This document shows, in pieces, positions 12,501-21,000 of a stretch of DNA of 64,000 bases. This DNA is from Methanobrevibacter ruminantium M1. Lineage in GTDB: Archaea > Methanobacteriota > Methanobacteria > Methanobacteriales > Methanobacteriaceae. The stretch covers positions 124,001 through 188,000 of the forward strand of contig NC_013790.1 in NCBI RefSeq assembly GCF_000024185.1, read 5' to 3'. The notes beneath the pieces are model-generated. The model was not told where the DNA came from. It saw nothing but the letters and a program-made list of their open reading frames with translations, and did no database searches. Within the stretch, counting starts at the first letter, position 1. Each line of letters begins with the position of its first letter. The position numbers and the translations under genes are program-made.

Positions 12501-15500
12501 TGTATTTGGGGAGCCTATATATCCAAATGCTACAATTAGATTAGAATTTGTTGACGGTGAGGTTATTGTAACTCTAACTGATGGCGATGGTGCACCTCTG
12601 GCTAATAAAGGTCTTGGTCTAGCTATCGATGGTATCGTAGTTATTGGCCCTAGCACTGATGATTATGGTATTTATAGAATGGGTATAGAAGGCAATGCAA
12701 CTGTTGAAATTAGCTATCAAGATGAAAATGGAATTGTTGTTTCAAGTTCCATTACTATAGTCAATAATACTGAGACTGAAACTGTTTATGTTGGCCCTAA
12801 TGCCACAATCCGTCTTGAAATTGTTGATGATAATGTTATTGCAAGCCTTAGTGATGGAGATGGCGCCCCTATAGCTAATGAGTTTATTGATGTCTCTGTT
12901 AATGGAGTTCCTGTTAATGGTGCAATGACCAATGCCAGCGGTCTTTATTCCATCTCTGTAGAGGGCAATGCAACTGTTGAGGTCAGCTATACTGATGATA
13001 ATGGAATTACAGTTTCAAGCTCAATTAGGATAATCAACAATATTGAGACTGTTCCTGAGCCTGTTAATGTTCTTCCTAATGCTACTATCGGTCTTTCAAA
13101 AGATGGTGATAGTGTTGTTATTAGTTTGAAAGATGGTTCTGGTGCTGCTATTGCTGGTGCTAGTGTGAATGTTTCTGTTAATGGTGGAGATGTCACTTTA
13201 GTTGGTCCTACTGATGCTGATGGTAAGGCTAGTGTTGAAATCAGTGGTAATGCTACTGTTGTGGCCAGTTATGTTGATAATAATGGTATAACTGTTTCCA
13301 GTTCTATTGTGATTAATTCTGAGACTGTTCCTGAGCCTGTTAATGTTCTTCCTAATGCTACTATCAGTCTTTCAAAAGAGGGTAATAGTGTTGTTATTAG
13401 TTTAAAGGATGGTTCTGGTGCTGCTATTGTTGGTGCTAGTGTGAATGTTTCTCTTAATGGTGGAGATGTCACTTTAGTTGGTCCTACTGATGCTGATGGT
13501 AAGACTAGTGTTGAAATCAGTGGTAATGCTACTGTAGTGGCCAGTTATGTTGATAATAATGGCATAACTGTTTCCAGTTCTATTATAATCACCAATAATA
13601 CAGAAATTGTGGTAATTGAAAAGTCTCATACTGCTGATGCTCTTTTCAATGTAATTATTCAAGAGGATAAACTTGGAGTATGGCTATACAATAACAATGA
13701 GGAAGAGCTTGCAAATAAAAACATTACAGTTGTATTTGATGATGATGAAGAAGGACAAAACTACCTTACTGATGGACAAGGATATACATCTATTCCTATC
13801 GGCGATCATTCTATTATAAAACTTTCATACACTGATGAAGATGGCGCTAGCGTTTTCTACACAGTTCATCTTTTTGAAACCGGCGAGGTAGTCGATGCTG
13901 ATTATGTAGTCATATACATAACCCCTCTTGACGATAGCTCACTTGAAGTAAGTGTCTCTGTCAATGGTGAAGACCTTGAGGAAGGTGAAATTACATATTA
14001 TCTTGGTGAAGATGCCGAAGGAATAACCGTTGACCTAGAGGATGGTGTATATGTCATTAATTATGACAACACTGTAAATCAGACAATTGCTGTTGAATAC
14101 ATTGATGACGATGATGTAAGTTGGTATGCCTACTATGAAGTGGTCGTATACAACAATACTGTCACTGAAACAGTTTACCTAAGCCCTAATGCTACTATCA
14201 GCTTATCTAAATCTGGTAATGATGTTCTTGTTAGCTTAACTGATAATGATGGTAAAGCTATTGCTAATGCTGACTTGGATGTATTAGTAAATGGTGCCAA
14301 ATCCACTGCTAAGACCAATGCAAAAGGTGAGGCTACCATTGCTATTAATGGAAATGCTACTGTTGTTGTAAGCTATAAGGACGCTAATAATATCACTGTT
14401 ACAAGTTCTATCACTGTAGTGAATGAGACTGAAACAGTTGTGATTGAGAAGAACAATACCATAATTGAGTATGTAAATCAAACAGTTCCTCCTAATGCTA
14501 CCGTTTCCCTATCCCTTGTTGATGGAAAGGTTGTTGCTGAAGTAACTGATGGCGATGGTGTTCCTTTAGCTAATAAGCTTCTTGCTGTAACTGTTAACGG
14601 CGCTCCTAAACTTGGTGCTGAGACCGATGCAAATGGTATCTATTCCATTCCTGTGGAAGGCAATGCAACTGTTGTTGTATCATGCACTGACAATAATGGG
14701 GTAACTGTCTCAAGCTCAATCACTGTCCTTAACAATAGCGAGACTGTTGTAGTTGAAAAGAACAATACAATAGTTGAATATGTAAATCAAACCGTATATG
14801 TTCCTGTTGTTTCAAACTCAAGCTTTGATATAGTTGGAGATGAAAATGGAATAAGCGCAATCCTGCTTGATGAAGATGGCAAGCCTATTAGCGGTGCTGT
14901 TGTTGAACTTGATGTAAATGGAGCAAAATCCAATATAACTAGTGATAAGAATGGTGAAATTGTGATTCCAACAGATAAGAATGGAACCATAACCATGACC
15001 TATACTGATGAGAACGGCGCTAAGCTTATCTACACAACCAAGGTGATTACTCAAACAGAGATAATCTATCAAAACCAAACCATAGAGGTCCCTGTTTATA
15101 TCAATGTAACTCCTAATAGAGCTTCAACAAAGGTCATTTACAACAATATGTCTACAACTTCAGTCAATTCCAATGTTGATGGAAGAATTGGAGAATACTT
15201 TAAAGTTCAATTGGTTGACTCCAATGGAAAGGCATTGGCTAATAAGACTGTATACATTGGATTCAATGGAAGAGTTTATGTGCGTCAGACAAATGAGACC
15301 GGCGGAGCACAGCTACAAATCAACCTCGGTTATCAAGGAGATTACACATTTGCTATAGCATTCCTTGGAGACGATGATTATAATGGATCCTTTGAAGTTG
15401 CTATAATTAAGGTAAGCAAGCAAAGCGCTAAGCTTACAACTGCTGCTAAAACATATAAGACAAGCGCTAAGACCAAAGCATTAAGCTCTACATTCAAATC

Positions 15501-15702
15501 TGCTAAAGGTAATGCAATAAGCGGAAAGAAAATAAGTTTCACAGTAAATGGAAAAACCTATACTGGAACCACCGACTCAAAAGGTGTTGCTACAGTCAAG
15601 GTATCTTTATCCAAGAAAGGAACTTATAGTTTCACTGCAAAATTCGCAGGAGATGGAATGTATAAGGAAACTAGTGTTAGCTCTAAGCTCACTTTAAAAT
15701 AA
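6550..15702 (+). CDS. Adhesin-like protein, acidic beta-sandwich repeats
   Basis: The ATG at 6550 is preferred over the in-frame ATG at 6541 because GGTGAT (6543-6548) precedes it and the product then starts MNNKKLFIVSLIIL..., a typical Sec signal peptide ending near AVSA (residue about 24). The protein has 3050 residues. After an Asp-rich segment (about 85-115) come some 1900 residues of beta-sandwich repeats without a beta-helix. They include a superunit of about 400 residues repeated twice (about 9781-12240) and four YCPxGSEG-like motifs. Then follow about nine 'PNATI'-type Ig repeats (12525-15110), with VNQTV/NNTI spacers near the end, and the shared C-terminal module (15112-15702). The predicted product is strongly acidic except for the Lys-rich last domain. 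Likely a cell-surface adhesin; substrate unknown. Confidence 0.9.
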   Translation: MNNKKLFIVSLIILTILTIGAVSAADDGLATSDEITVDDSSVAVSTASAESDIYETNGDIVADYQSDSISNVTVDDDNTKDEIIRSSPAKDNLLLDDDDDPGAVNDDDEGDDDEDYLDDISVSITNEYDVTDQDAVIVSIFVPDVEEGEDGIEGYFVVCLDDDDEIFLGPFNHTITPDDYGTDVTFTASDLEITEAANYWVRVFYVSDLAEPLIDNDEEDGYNMIFDGDCIARDYTQFYVIVPPDGRISIFDTSAIYTVYCPPGSEGTVTLTLRDEEDVETSFTQEIEDADDENQLYWDLDYMGLNTIDAAGNYEVTITLENGTLICEDDIRIMDPIEIPEVSYINSTDYDHATLVALIKIPSELDDDLEELIDGTVIIQIDDETVFEKTLSEFVEGESPDDPFWVYPKIHWSDELDTSVKLYYVLNNQLDIDLEPGTYDVTVKLDLDGWDEVSSTEEVRLVESNVVIDEDIGASIEIFDQEDILNDNEVRIIAITVTGDKSGRVNLAVEGCPEWECPLDELENEGDIYYINSGFDIESGEHEVVVSYVLNDDRSVSNSAILNFIVYPRIFICGNGGEDIVNYFADEDSAIHIYPKGDDVSTIRIVVTIGDEVVLDSTIDDLGLSPKINDWGETYYTVGPANFNKKLEFGHYEPVVAYYYSDAYELSTEDGELSFIDIIGMVHVADIEDDETPVLAVCSDRDGQIGVYIRQYTEDGDQELEPKYFEVEKHGFIMPTIDQLGLDEGQYHIDVAYADDEWIFGNDLIVVNSSEYFVLYGCDWLYTEESVVYVWCPDDAEGIISLTNNDGTINVDHEITDEDKGKYVEFTLEELGISGPGWYEISVRVNGNEIDHIGFDVPSPIYMPNYNVYLPEEGYEPDYSMIIAKLELNSELEGNITINLDGTIVFNKDIEDMEAIKDGSKWIYTIYTSDLDEAEEGMHDVTVTFNDLNEERSIEFLNRTTESDGNLSIIMLGGTYCINWNDVIAEVIAPTNYNGRLVLRLQGEIMQSWDELHWVNWDNYNDTHNIYYIYVDNLDKMCIENPGEYTVSLEYYSDREDENPSLQNSEEYRFVRDEEPSGDFEWEVYHWADYEDENSLLVTVRYNDNIVDGRIEINIEDPNGITLTDSRDVGEGYEDTWLVSDLGIQEYGVYTISAKHILGDDEEIIFENEPVYVTKIQIRGEEEVYVDDPLFVLAIYHAGDRTTVYLNGAGIEGRRLPNGGPLVWYLSDLYINEPGEYDCTIQLFDEDDNLFAQTEYYLNVIEGDDGYRLIKNLDWDYFTSSTPVAALYCPEGSVGDISIDIYAPDDNDDDYRSRDIVNTILDSIGSEDVGGFKIWTLGDLGINEGGWNYGFVLNDADGDTITDENGENCEFGFGAVLYHGIGIAIWDQNPVALDNEWLVDIYSPLDNDGDVILMIGDEVYFSDTLQNLAMYQYDEDIEQGCAHFHFGANSFNRTIETGHYEEVIVYYDGFDGYSTDSTAFDCPTVLDFGKPMNFDWSVKGAYYEYYDNNVINVWYNEEINGGQIKIIARAENGTEYESVKDYNDNRNNEWTITDFGISEIGKYNLTLIYINEGDEEIVRDDKVLQVLTFDPRFANWVTVDHPYDVLAIYQATEEIRVYVNGEGPYEGIKMPNDGPLSWDLEALGISAAGEYEILVESYDGEGNLLSSFEDVLYVSDEMNPNEYRVEYANDWDFYSLDSPVFGLYCPEGSEGPITIEVYGPDDNDALLNTINDNIESGDIGTIKSWTVGELITNLNGWDYRFVISDANGIIKNGNDEDIGEFNRGINFHDSIDYISINEWSYLDDEWFIDIFAYTGNDGDVAVEFDGATVYNGRLSDLLFFQSDEDMQRGIAHYHIPVSYLSNEGNPIEAGLYLNIIVKYYGDDGYNTTGYTLQSYIDENGFDWANVRLSVGDDPNTIILTLTNSHWEPLADKEVYISVNGGERQWGLTDEYGIAIFTIDGGNCTVRGEYENAENQWSAYEMTLCVFGEPIYPNATIRLEFVDGEVIVTLTDGDGAPLANKGLGLAIDGIVVIGPSTDDYGIYRMGIEGNATVEISYQDENGIVVSSSITIVNNTETETVYVGPNATIRLEIVDDNVIASLSDGDGAPIANEFIDVSVNGVPVNGAMTNASGLYSISVEGNATVEVSYTDDNGITVSSSIRIINNIETVPEPVNVLPNATIGLSKDGDSVVISLKDGSGAAIAGASVNVSVNGGDVTLVGPTDADGKASVEISGNATVVASYVDNNGITVSSSIVINSETVPEPVNVLPNATISLSKEGNSVVISLKDGSGAAIVGASVNVSLNGGDVTLVGPTDADGKTSVEISGNATVVASYVDNNGITVSSSIIITNNTEIVVIEKSHTADALFNVIIQEDKLGVWLYNNNEEELANKNITVVFDDDEEGQNYLTDGQGYTSIPIGDHSIIKLSYTDEDGASVFYTVHLFETGEVVDADYVVIYITPLDDSSLEVSVSVNGEDLEEGEITYYLGEDAEGITVDLEDGVYVINYDNTVNQTIAVEYIDDDDVSWYAYYEVVVYNNTVTETVYLSPNATISLSKSGNDVLVSLTDNDGKAIANADLDVLVNGAKSTAKTNAKGEATIAINGNATVVVSYKDANNITVTSSITVVNETETVVIEKNNTIIEYVNQTVPPNATVSLSLVDGKVVAEVTDGDGVPLANKLLAVTVNGAPKLGAETDANGIYSIPVEGNATVVVSCTDNNGVTVSSSITVLNNSETVVVEKNNTIVEYVNQTVYVPVVSNSSFDIVGDENGISAILLDEDGKPISGAVVELDVNGAKSNITSDKNGEIVIPTDKNGTITMTYTDENGAKLIYTTKVITQTEIIYQNQTIEVPVYINVTPNRASTKVIYNNMSTTSVNSNVDGRIGEYFKVQLVDSNGKALANKTVYIGFNGRVYVRQTNETGGAQLQINLGYQGDYTFAIAFLGDDDYNGSFEVAIIKVSKQSAKLTTAAKTYKTSAKTKALSSTFKSAKGNAISGKKISFTVNGKTYTGTTDSKGVATVKVSLSKKGTYSFTAKFAGDGMYKETSVSSKLTLK
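9781..12240 (+). repeat. About 400-residue superunit, two divergent copies
   Basis: Copies at about 9781-11030 and 11040-12240 run in the same order: a WYN/RYN strand region, a 'VLAIY...VYVNG.G' domain, a 'DWD(Y/F)...LYCPEGS' domain and a 'GDV...VYxxxL' domain. Similarity is clear in protein but not in DNA, so this is an older duplication than the 276-bp one further on. Confidence 0.65.
13045..13596 (+). repeat. 276-bp near-identical tandem repeat (92 codons)
   Basis: The segment starting GAGACTGTTCCTGAGCC at 13045 recurs at 13321 with few differences to about 13590. Each copy encodes one 'LPNATI' Ig repeat. It is the counterpart of the 279-bp duplication in the first gene. Confidence 0.85.
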
Positions 15703-15712
15703 GAATATTTTA

Positions 15713-15734
15713 GAATAGTTTTTTAAAACTATTC
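15713..15734 (+). terminator. Terminator hairpin after second ALP
   Basis: Perfect 10-bp stem GAATAGTTTT/AAAACTATTC with a TT loop, followed by TTCTTTATTTTTTT. It belongs to the shared ALP terminator family. Confidence 0.75.
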
Positions 15735-16198
15735 TTCTTTATTTTTTTATCAGATTTCTTTATATTTGATTATTTTTACTGACTGCTCATTTTCTAGGTT
15801 TTTTTTACTAATTTTTGCTGTTTTATAATTTCATAATTTTTAATTCCTCTGTTTATTCTCAAAGATATTTTTCCATTATGAATTGAATTCGTTGTATTTC
15901 TTGGTTATTTTTTAATATAATTTAATTAATTTTAGCTTAAATAATAATCATAAATTAACTCTTATCTATTGTTTAATTAATCCTATATTGGATTAAATGA
16001 TATTAATATTATTTTTTGACATTATGGGGTTATAATATCTCCTCAGTGACGTTTGTGATAATTTTGTATTAAAACAGCTATTGAGGCGTAGATTTGCTAG
16101 ATTTCCACTATAATTCATTGCATGATAACTTTTAATAGCTAAAAAACTAGTTTTTTCAAGGTATTTTTTTTTTGTATTGGCAATGATTTTTTCACAAT

Positions 16199-16341
16199 TG
16201 TGTTTTTTCACATTTGTGATTTTGTGTTTTTGTGTTTTTTCACAACTCTGTTTTTGTGTTTTTATTAATTTGTGTTTTTGTGTTTTTTCACAACTCTGTT
16301 TTTGTGTTTTTATTAATTTGTGTTTTTGTGTTTTTTCACAA
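16199..16341. repeat. 48-bp tandem array with TGTG-T6-CACA hairpins
   Basis: The 48-bp unit begins TTGTGTTTTTGTG, at 16222 and 16270, with a partial copy at 16318. TGTGTTTTTTCACA occurs at 16199, 16231, 16279 and 16327. Because 48 is a multiple of three, both strands show spurious open frames with 16-residue repeats here. There are no spacers, so it is not a CRISPR. The rest of the gap 15735-16198 is AT-rich with nothing recognised. Confidence 0.8.
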
Positions 16342-16440
16342 AATCGCATCATAATAATCTTTTAATACTATTTTAGAGATAGTAAATTCACCGATTTTTT
16401 TAATAAAAGAGATATTGGTAAAATTAGCAAAAATTATTGA
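16337..16440 (+). promoter_or_regulatory. Leader block shared with the ATPase gene
   Basis: From CACAAAATCGCATCATAA the sequence runs parallel to 21897-21970, upstream of the ATPase gene, for about 75 bp (...AATCTTTTAATA..., AGAGATAGTAA..., TTTTTTTAATAAA). The TGTG-T6-CACA array precedes both copies. It is probably a duplicated upstream region containing a promoter. No single TATA box stands out. Confidence 0.5.
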
Positions 16441-16557
16441 TTTTTTCAATAGGAAATTATGGATGAATCTTTGCAAAAAGATTTATCTATGACTGGTTTT
16501 TAAGTAAAATCCTCTTTTATTTTAAAGAAAACAAAATAAGATTTTGGTTGTGATATT

Positions 16558-17559
16558 ATGTCTAATTTAGAAGTAGTGAAATCATTATTTTATCCTTCAG
16601 ATGATGGAGAAGAAACAGTAGAAGTAATCATTCACTGAGAAACACTTTGGGCTACACAGAAGTCTATTTCAGAGTTATTTGGAGTAGATAGATCCGTAAT
16701 TTCTAAGCACTTGAGGAACATTTTCAATGAGGGTGAATTGGATAAGGATTCAGTATGTGCAAAAATTGCACATACTGCCAGTGATGGTAAAATCTATAAA
16801 ACCAATTTTTACAATCTCGACGCCATGATTTCTGTAGGATATCGTGTAAATAGCATTAAGGCAACAAGGTTTAGGCAATGGTCCACATCTGTTTTAAAGG
16901 AATATATGGTTAAAGGATATGTCTTGGATGATGTTTTATTGAAAAATGGCACTCGCTTTGGCAAGGACTATTTTGATGAGCTCTTGGAAAAGATTCGTGA
17001 AATAAGGGCCAGCGAAAGAAGGGCATATCAAAAGGTGACTGACATATTCTCCCAGTGCAGCTATGATTACAATCCCAAATCCGAAGTTGCAAGAGAATTT
17101 TATGCTAAGATTCAAAACAAGCTTAATTTTGCAATCACCGGACATACTGCAGCAGAAATCATTAGTGAGCGAGCAGATAGTGAAAAAGAGCATATGGGTC
17201 TAAAGACATGGAAAAACTCTCCTGATGGAAAGATTCTTAAGTCTGATATATCAATTGCCAAGAATTATTTAAGCGAAGATGAGATAAAAAGCTTAAACAG
17301 ATTGGTCAATATGTATTTGGACTATGCTGAAAACCAGGCTTATATGCATAAGCTAATGGGGATGGATGACTGGGCTTTAAAGCTTGATAGCTTTTTGGAG
17401 TTTAATGATTTTGAAGTTTTGGATAATAAGGGCCATATTAGCATGAATGAGGCTCAAAAGATTGCAGATGCTGAATTTGATAAGTTTAGAGTAAAACAGG
17501 ATAAGTTCTATCAGTCTGACTTTGACAAATTATTGGAAGATGTTAAAAGATTAAAATAA
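16558..17559 (+). pseudogene. RhuM-family protein gene, interrupted by in-frame TGA
   Basis: ATG at 16558 with GTGAT 3 nt upstream. Codon 27 is TGA (16636-16638); the same frame then continues to 17559. The conceptual product (about 333 residues) has the RhuM order: a short N-terminus, ETLWATQ...ISELFGVDRS (helix-turn-helix-like), HLRNIF.EGELD, VCAKIAHTASDGK, YNLDAMISVGYRVNS and FRQWSTSVLKEYMVKGY, then a helical C-terminal part. The family is known from Salmonella RhuM and is common near mobile and defence genes; its biochemistry is poorly known. The break falls just before the conserved ETLW block. An internal ATG at 16711 gives a 282-residue remnant that lacks this block. One substitution would restore the gene, so recent inactivation or a base-call error are both possible. 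Confidence 0.75.
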
Positions 17560-18052
17560 ATCGGATTTTAATAAGTTCTTTTAATTGTTCGGATTTTGAT
17601 AATTTGGATTCTAAGAGCTCTTTAAATTCGTTTAGGTTTTTTATAGTTTTTTGGCTTTTGGAATTTCTCATATAACTTTTAGCTCTTCTGTAACTTGAAC
17701 TTTGTTTTATTGTTCTTCATAATTTTATTGTTCTTCATAAAATCAAATATAAATATATATTAATTAAGTTAAGCAAATTAATTATCATAATAGTAATAAT
17801 TTTTTATTGTTATTTATTCAAAATCTAAAAAAAGTCAAAGTAATTAAATTTGTGAAATTAATTAACTGATTAAATATTTAATCAGCGAATTTTCAAGATT
17901 AATTATTTTGAAAATTAAATTTAATTAATTATTTTTATATTTTCTATCTTCTAGAGATATTTTTATATTCTCTATCCTCTAGAAAGATTTTAATTTTTCT
18001 ATCATTTTGAAAATTACTAGAAAATAATTATTACTTAATACTGAGTGATTCT
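17560..18052. other. Gap with palindromes and short direct repeats
   Basis: A 20-bp perfect palindrome (CTGATTAAAT/ATTTAATCAG) lies at 17866-17885. It is followed at once by a second dyad, AATTTTCAA (17888-17896) with TTGAAAATT (17908-17916), and by two copies of a 28-bp repeat (ATTTTTATATT...TCTAGA) at 17931 and 17959. All lie within 190 bp of the start at 18053, so they are candidate regulatory sites. No terminator is evident for the RhuM remnant. Confidence 0.5.
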
Positions 18053-21000
18053 ATGAAGTTTAATAAAAATAGGGGCATATCTGCCATATCAATAATTTTA
18101 ATTCTATTTTTAAGTATTTCTATGGCATCTGCTATAGAAATAAGTGCAGATGATGCTGATATGGATTCTGGAGACTTATCCGTTTGTGAAGTCAGCACAT
18201 CTGATTGCTACGGCGAGACTCTAATCAGCGCTGATGCATCCGGTGCTGATTCAAGTGATGAAATTATAATCAACGAAACAATTGCAGATGAAAAGACAGA
18301 CTATCGCAGCTCAATCCTTGCTGATGGTGAGAAGAAAAACCTTCATGTTGAAGTCTCTAATGATGTTTTCACACCTGATAACGATTATGAGTTCATGCTC
18401 TATGATGAGGATTTTAATCAAATCGGAGGATATTTGGATATATATCTTAATGATGAACTAACATACTCTGATTTTACCGTTGATAGTAGTGAAAGTTCTT
18501 CTATTAGCTTAAGTGGTCTAGAGTGCGGATTAAATAAGATAACTTTCATATATGATGAAGATGATGTTTATAATCGCCTCAATCAAACAAAAGAATTTTA
18601 CATTTATGGAGAAAATCCTGAATTTGTCATGATACCTCATTACGATACCATAACATTAAATGGCAATTATTCTTCTAGAGTATATCTGAAGGAATATGAT
18701 GAATGGGGATACTATGATGAGGATAATGAGGGCGATATTGAACCTATCGATGATAAATTCAATGTATACATATATAAAGAAAATCCTGGTGATGAATATG
18801 AACTTGTTTGGGAAGATGAGTTCGAAGCTAATGGAACCATTAATTTCGATGATGCCATCAAAACCACTGGAAACTATTTGATTAGATATGTCTTTAATGG
18901 AAGCTCCGATTATAGCTATGCTCCATACAACTCATCTAACATTATAAGATGTGTCAATGTCATAACCGATTTTATCATTAATGATACCTACTTTATTCCG
19001 GATAAGGGTTTCGGATTCTCAGTTTATCTGGTTGATAATGCCACTGGAGACATAATAGATAAAGAATTTAAGCTTATGGTTTATTATATTCTTGATACTT
19101 CAAATCCTGTAAGAATCGTTGAAGAGGAAATGGTTAAAGGAAATAAAACCTACACATTTGATTGCAGCGAAATTCCAGAGAATATTACTTATTTATTCAT
19201 CGGATGTATTTTTGATGGGGATAGGGATGAATATTCCTCTGCAGATAAAGAGTATGCTCTTGAATTGACTGATAGTAGAATAGAAACTTCTATTAACGCT
19301 AACATTGGTGATTCTGTCATAGGAAATTCAAGCAGTTTCCGCGTATATGTCCAAGATGAGGAGAATTGGGGACAAATCGATGCAACTTTAGACATTTATC
19401 TTAATGAAGAATATTCCCAAACTGTTACTGCATATGCCTATCTTGAAAACGAAGTTCTTATTGAGAATCTTAAAAAAGGTGAAAATACTCTTAGAATAGT
19501 ATATAACGGAACTGATATTTATCAAAATTCTGAAAAGTCTTATAACTTTACAGTATCTGATAAGAGAGCTAACATTGAAGTTGACGTTAGCAACATAATC
19601 GTTGGAGATGTGACAAAAATCACTGTTAATCTGACTGATGAGGATGGCAATATTCTCAATAAGGAATTCAATGTCTCTATTTATAAGGGCGGCTCTTATT
19701 ATGATGAAGACAGTGAATTAATATACTCCCAAGTTTATACTGGATCTGCCAACATATCACTTCCAGACCTTGAAATTGATGATTATTATGTTAGAGCAGA
19801 ATTTGTAGATGAAAGCTTTGTCTATTCTCAAGCAGAAGATAGCGAGTACTTCAATGTTTATTCTAAAGGCAGTTACATAGACCTTGGTAAAACTTATTGG
19901 CCTGATAATGATGATGTGGTTTTAAACATAAGCCTTAGGAATTATATTGAAGAAAATATTAATGGAGAAGTCCTTTTCCAATTCAATGGCACTGATTATC
20001 CATTGACCTGCACTGAAGATGGGGCAATCTTAAACCTTGGCAAATTGCCTGTAGGCAAATATCAAATCTTCGCTAAATTTGATGGTGATGGAGAATATGA
20101 AGCTTCCAATTTAACCGATCAATTAAGAATAGTTAAAGCAACAATCATTAATGTGGAAGCTTGTGATGTCTTAAAAGGCCAATCTGAAACTGTAAACATC
20201 ACATTCACTGACGGCGACGGCAATCCATTGGATGTCAAAATGTTAGATATTAACATTTGGGATACTGATGGAAACTGGCTGGATTATGGACAATTGAGAA
20301 ATTCCATTGAAATTAAGAATATTCAAACCGATTATATTATCCGTGCTATGTTAAGTGATAGTTATGGAGAGATTGGTTATTCTGACTATTATCCTTCAAG
20401 CGCATATGGATTCATCAGAGTCTTAAACGGAACCGACCCTACTGTAATTACAGTTACAAACACTGCTAACATTGATTTGGCTATCGATGGCCCTAAAGTG
20501 ATTATCACCCTTACAGATGAGGATGGAAAAGCTATTTCTGGTGCTAAATTAAATGCAGCTGTTGGAAATATGGAATCTATTCTAACAACTGACAGCAAAG
20601 GCCAAGCTGTTTTGGCTATAGGTGCAAATGACACTGCTAAAGTGACTTATACTGATGAGAATGGTGCTGGTGTTAGTGCTTCCATTGTAAACAATGTGAT
20701 TAACACTACAGTTACTGAAATCGTTGAAAAGAACATAACTGTTCCTGTAACTGCAAATGCCACCATTGATTTGGCTATTGATGGATCTGATGTAGTCGTA
20801 AGCCTTAACGATCTTGATGGTAATGCAATTGCTTCTGCTAGCTTGGATGCTACTGTCGGCACAACTAACTCTACCTTAACCACTGATGACAAAGGTCAAG
20901 CTAAAGTTGCAATCGGCGTAAACGAAACCGCTAAAGTGACTTATACTGATGAGAACGGTGCTAGTGTTAGCGCTTCCATTGTAAATAATGTGATTAACAG

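Noticed and set aside
16199-16340. CRP/FNR-like operator sites (TGTG...CACA)
   Set aside because: The half-site spacing is 6 bp, not 8, and the centre is poly-T. Slippage-prone hairpins are the simpler reading.
15993-16365. Open frames of 119 (minus) and 62 (plus) codons across the 48-bp array
   Set aside because: The repeat period is a multiple of three, so both strands stay open. The peptides are pure repeat (KTQKHKLI, CFCVFSQL) and no start signals are present.
16636-16638. TGA read as selenocysteine
   Set aside because: No hairpin resembling an archaeal SECIS was noticed, the position is not a Cys in the family as I know it, and these methanogens are not known to use selenocysteine.
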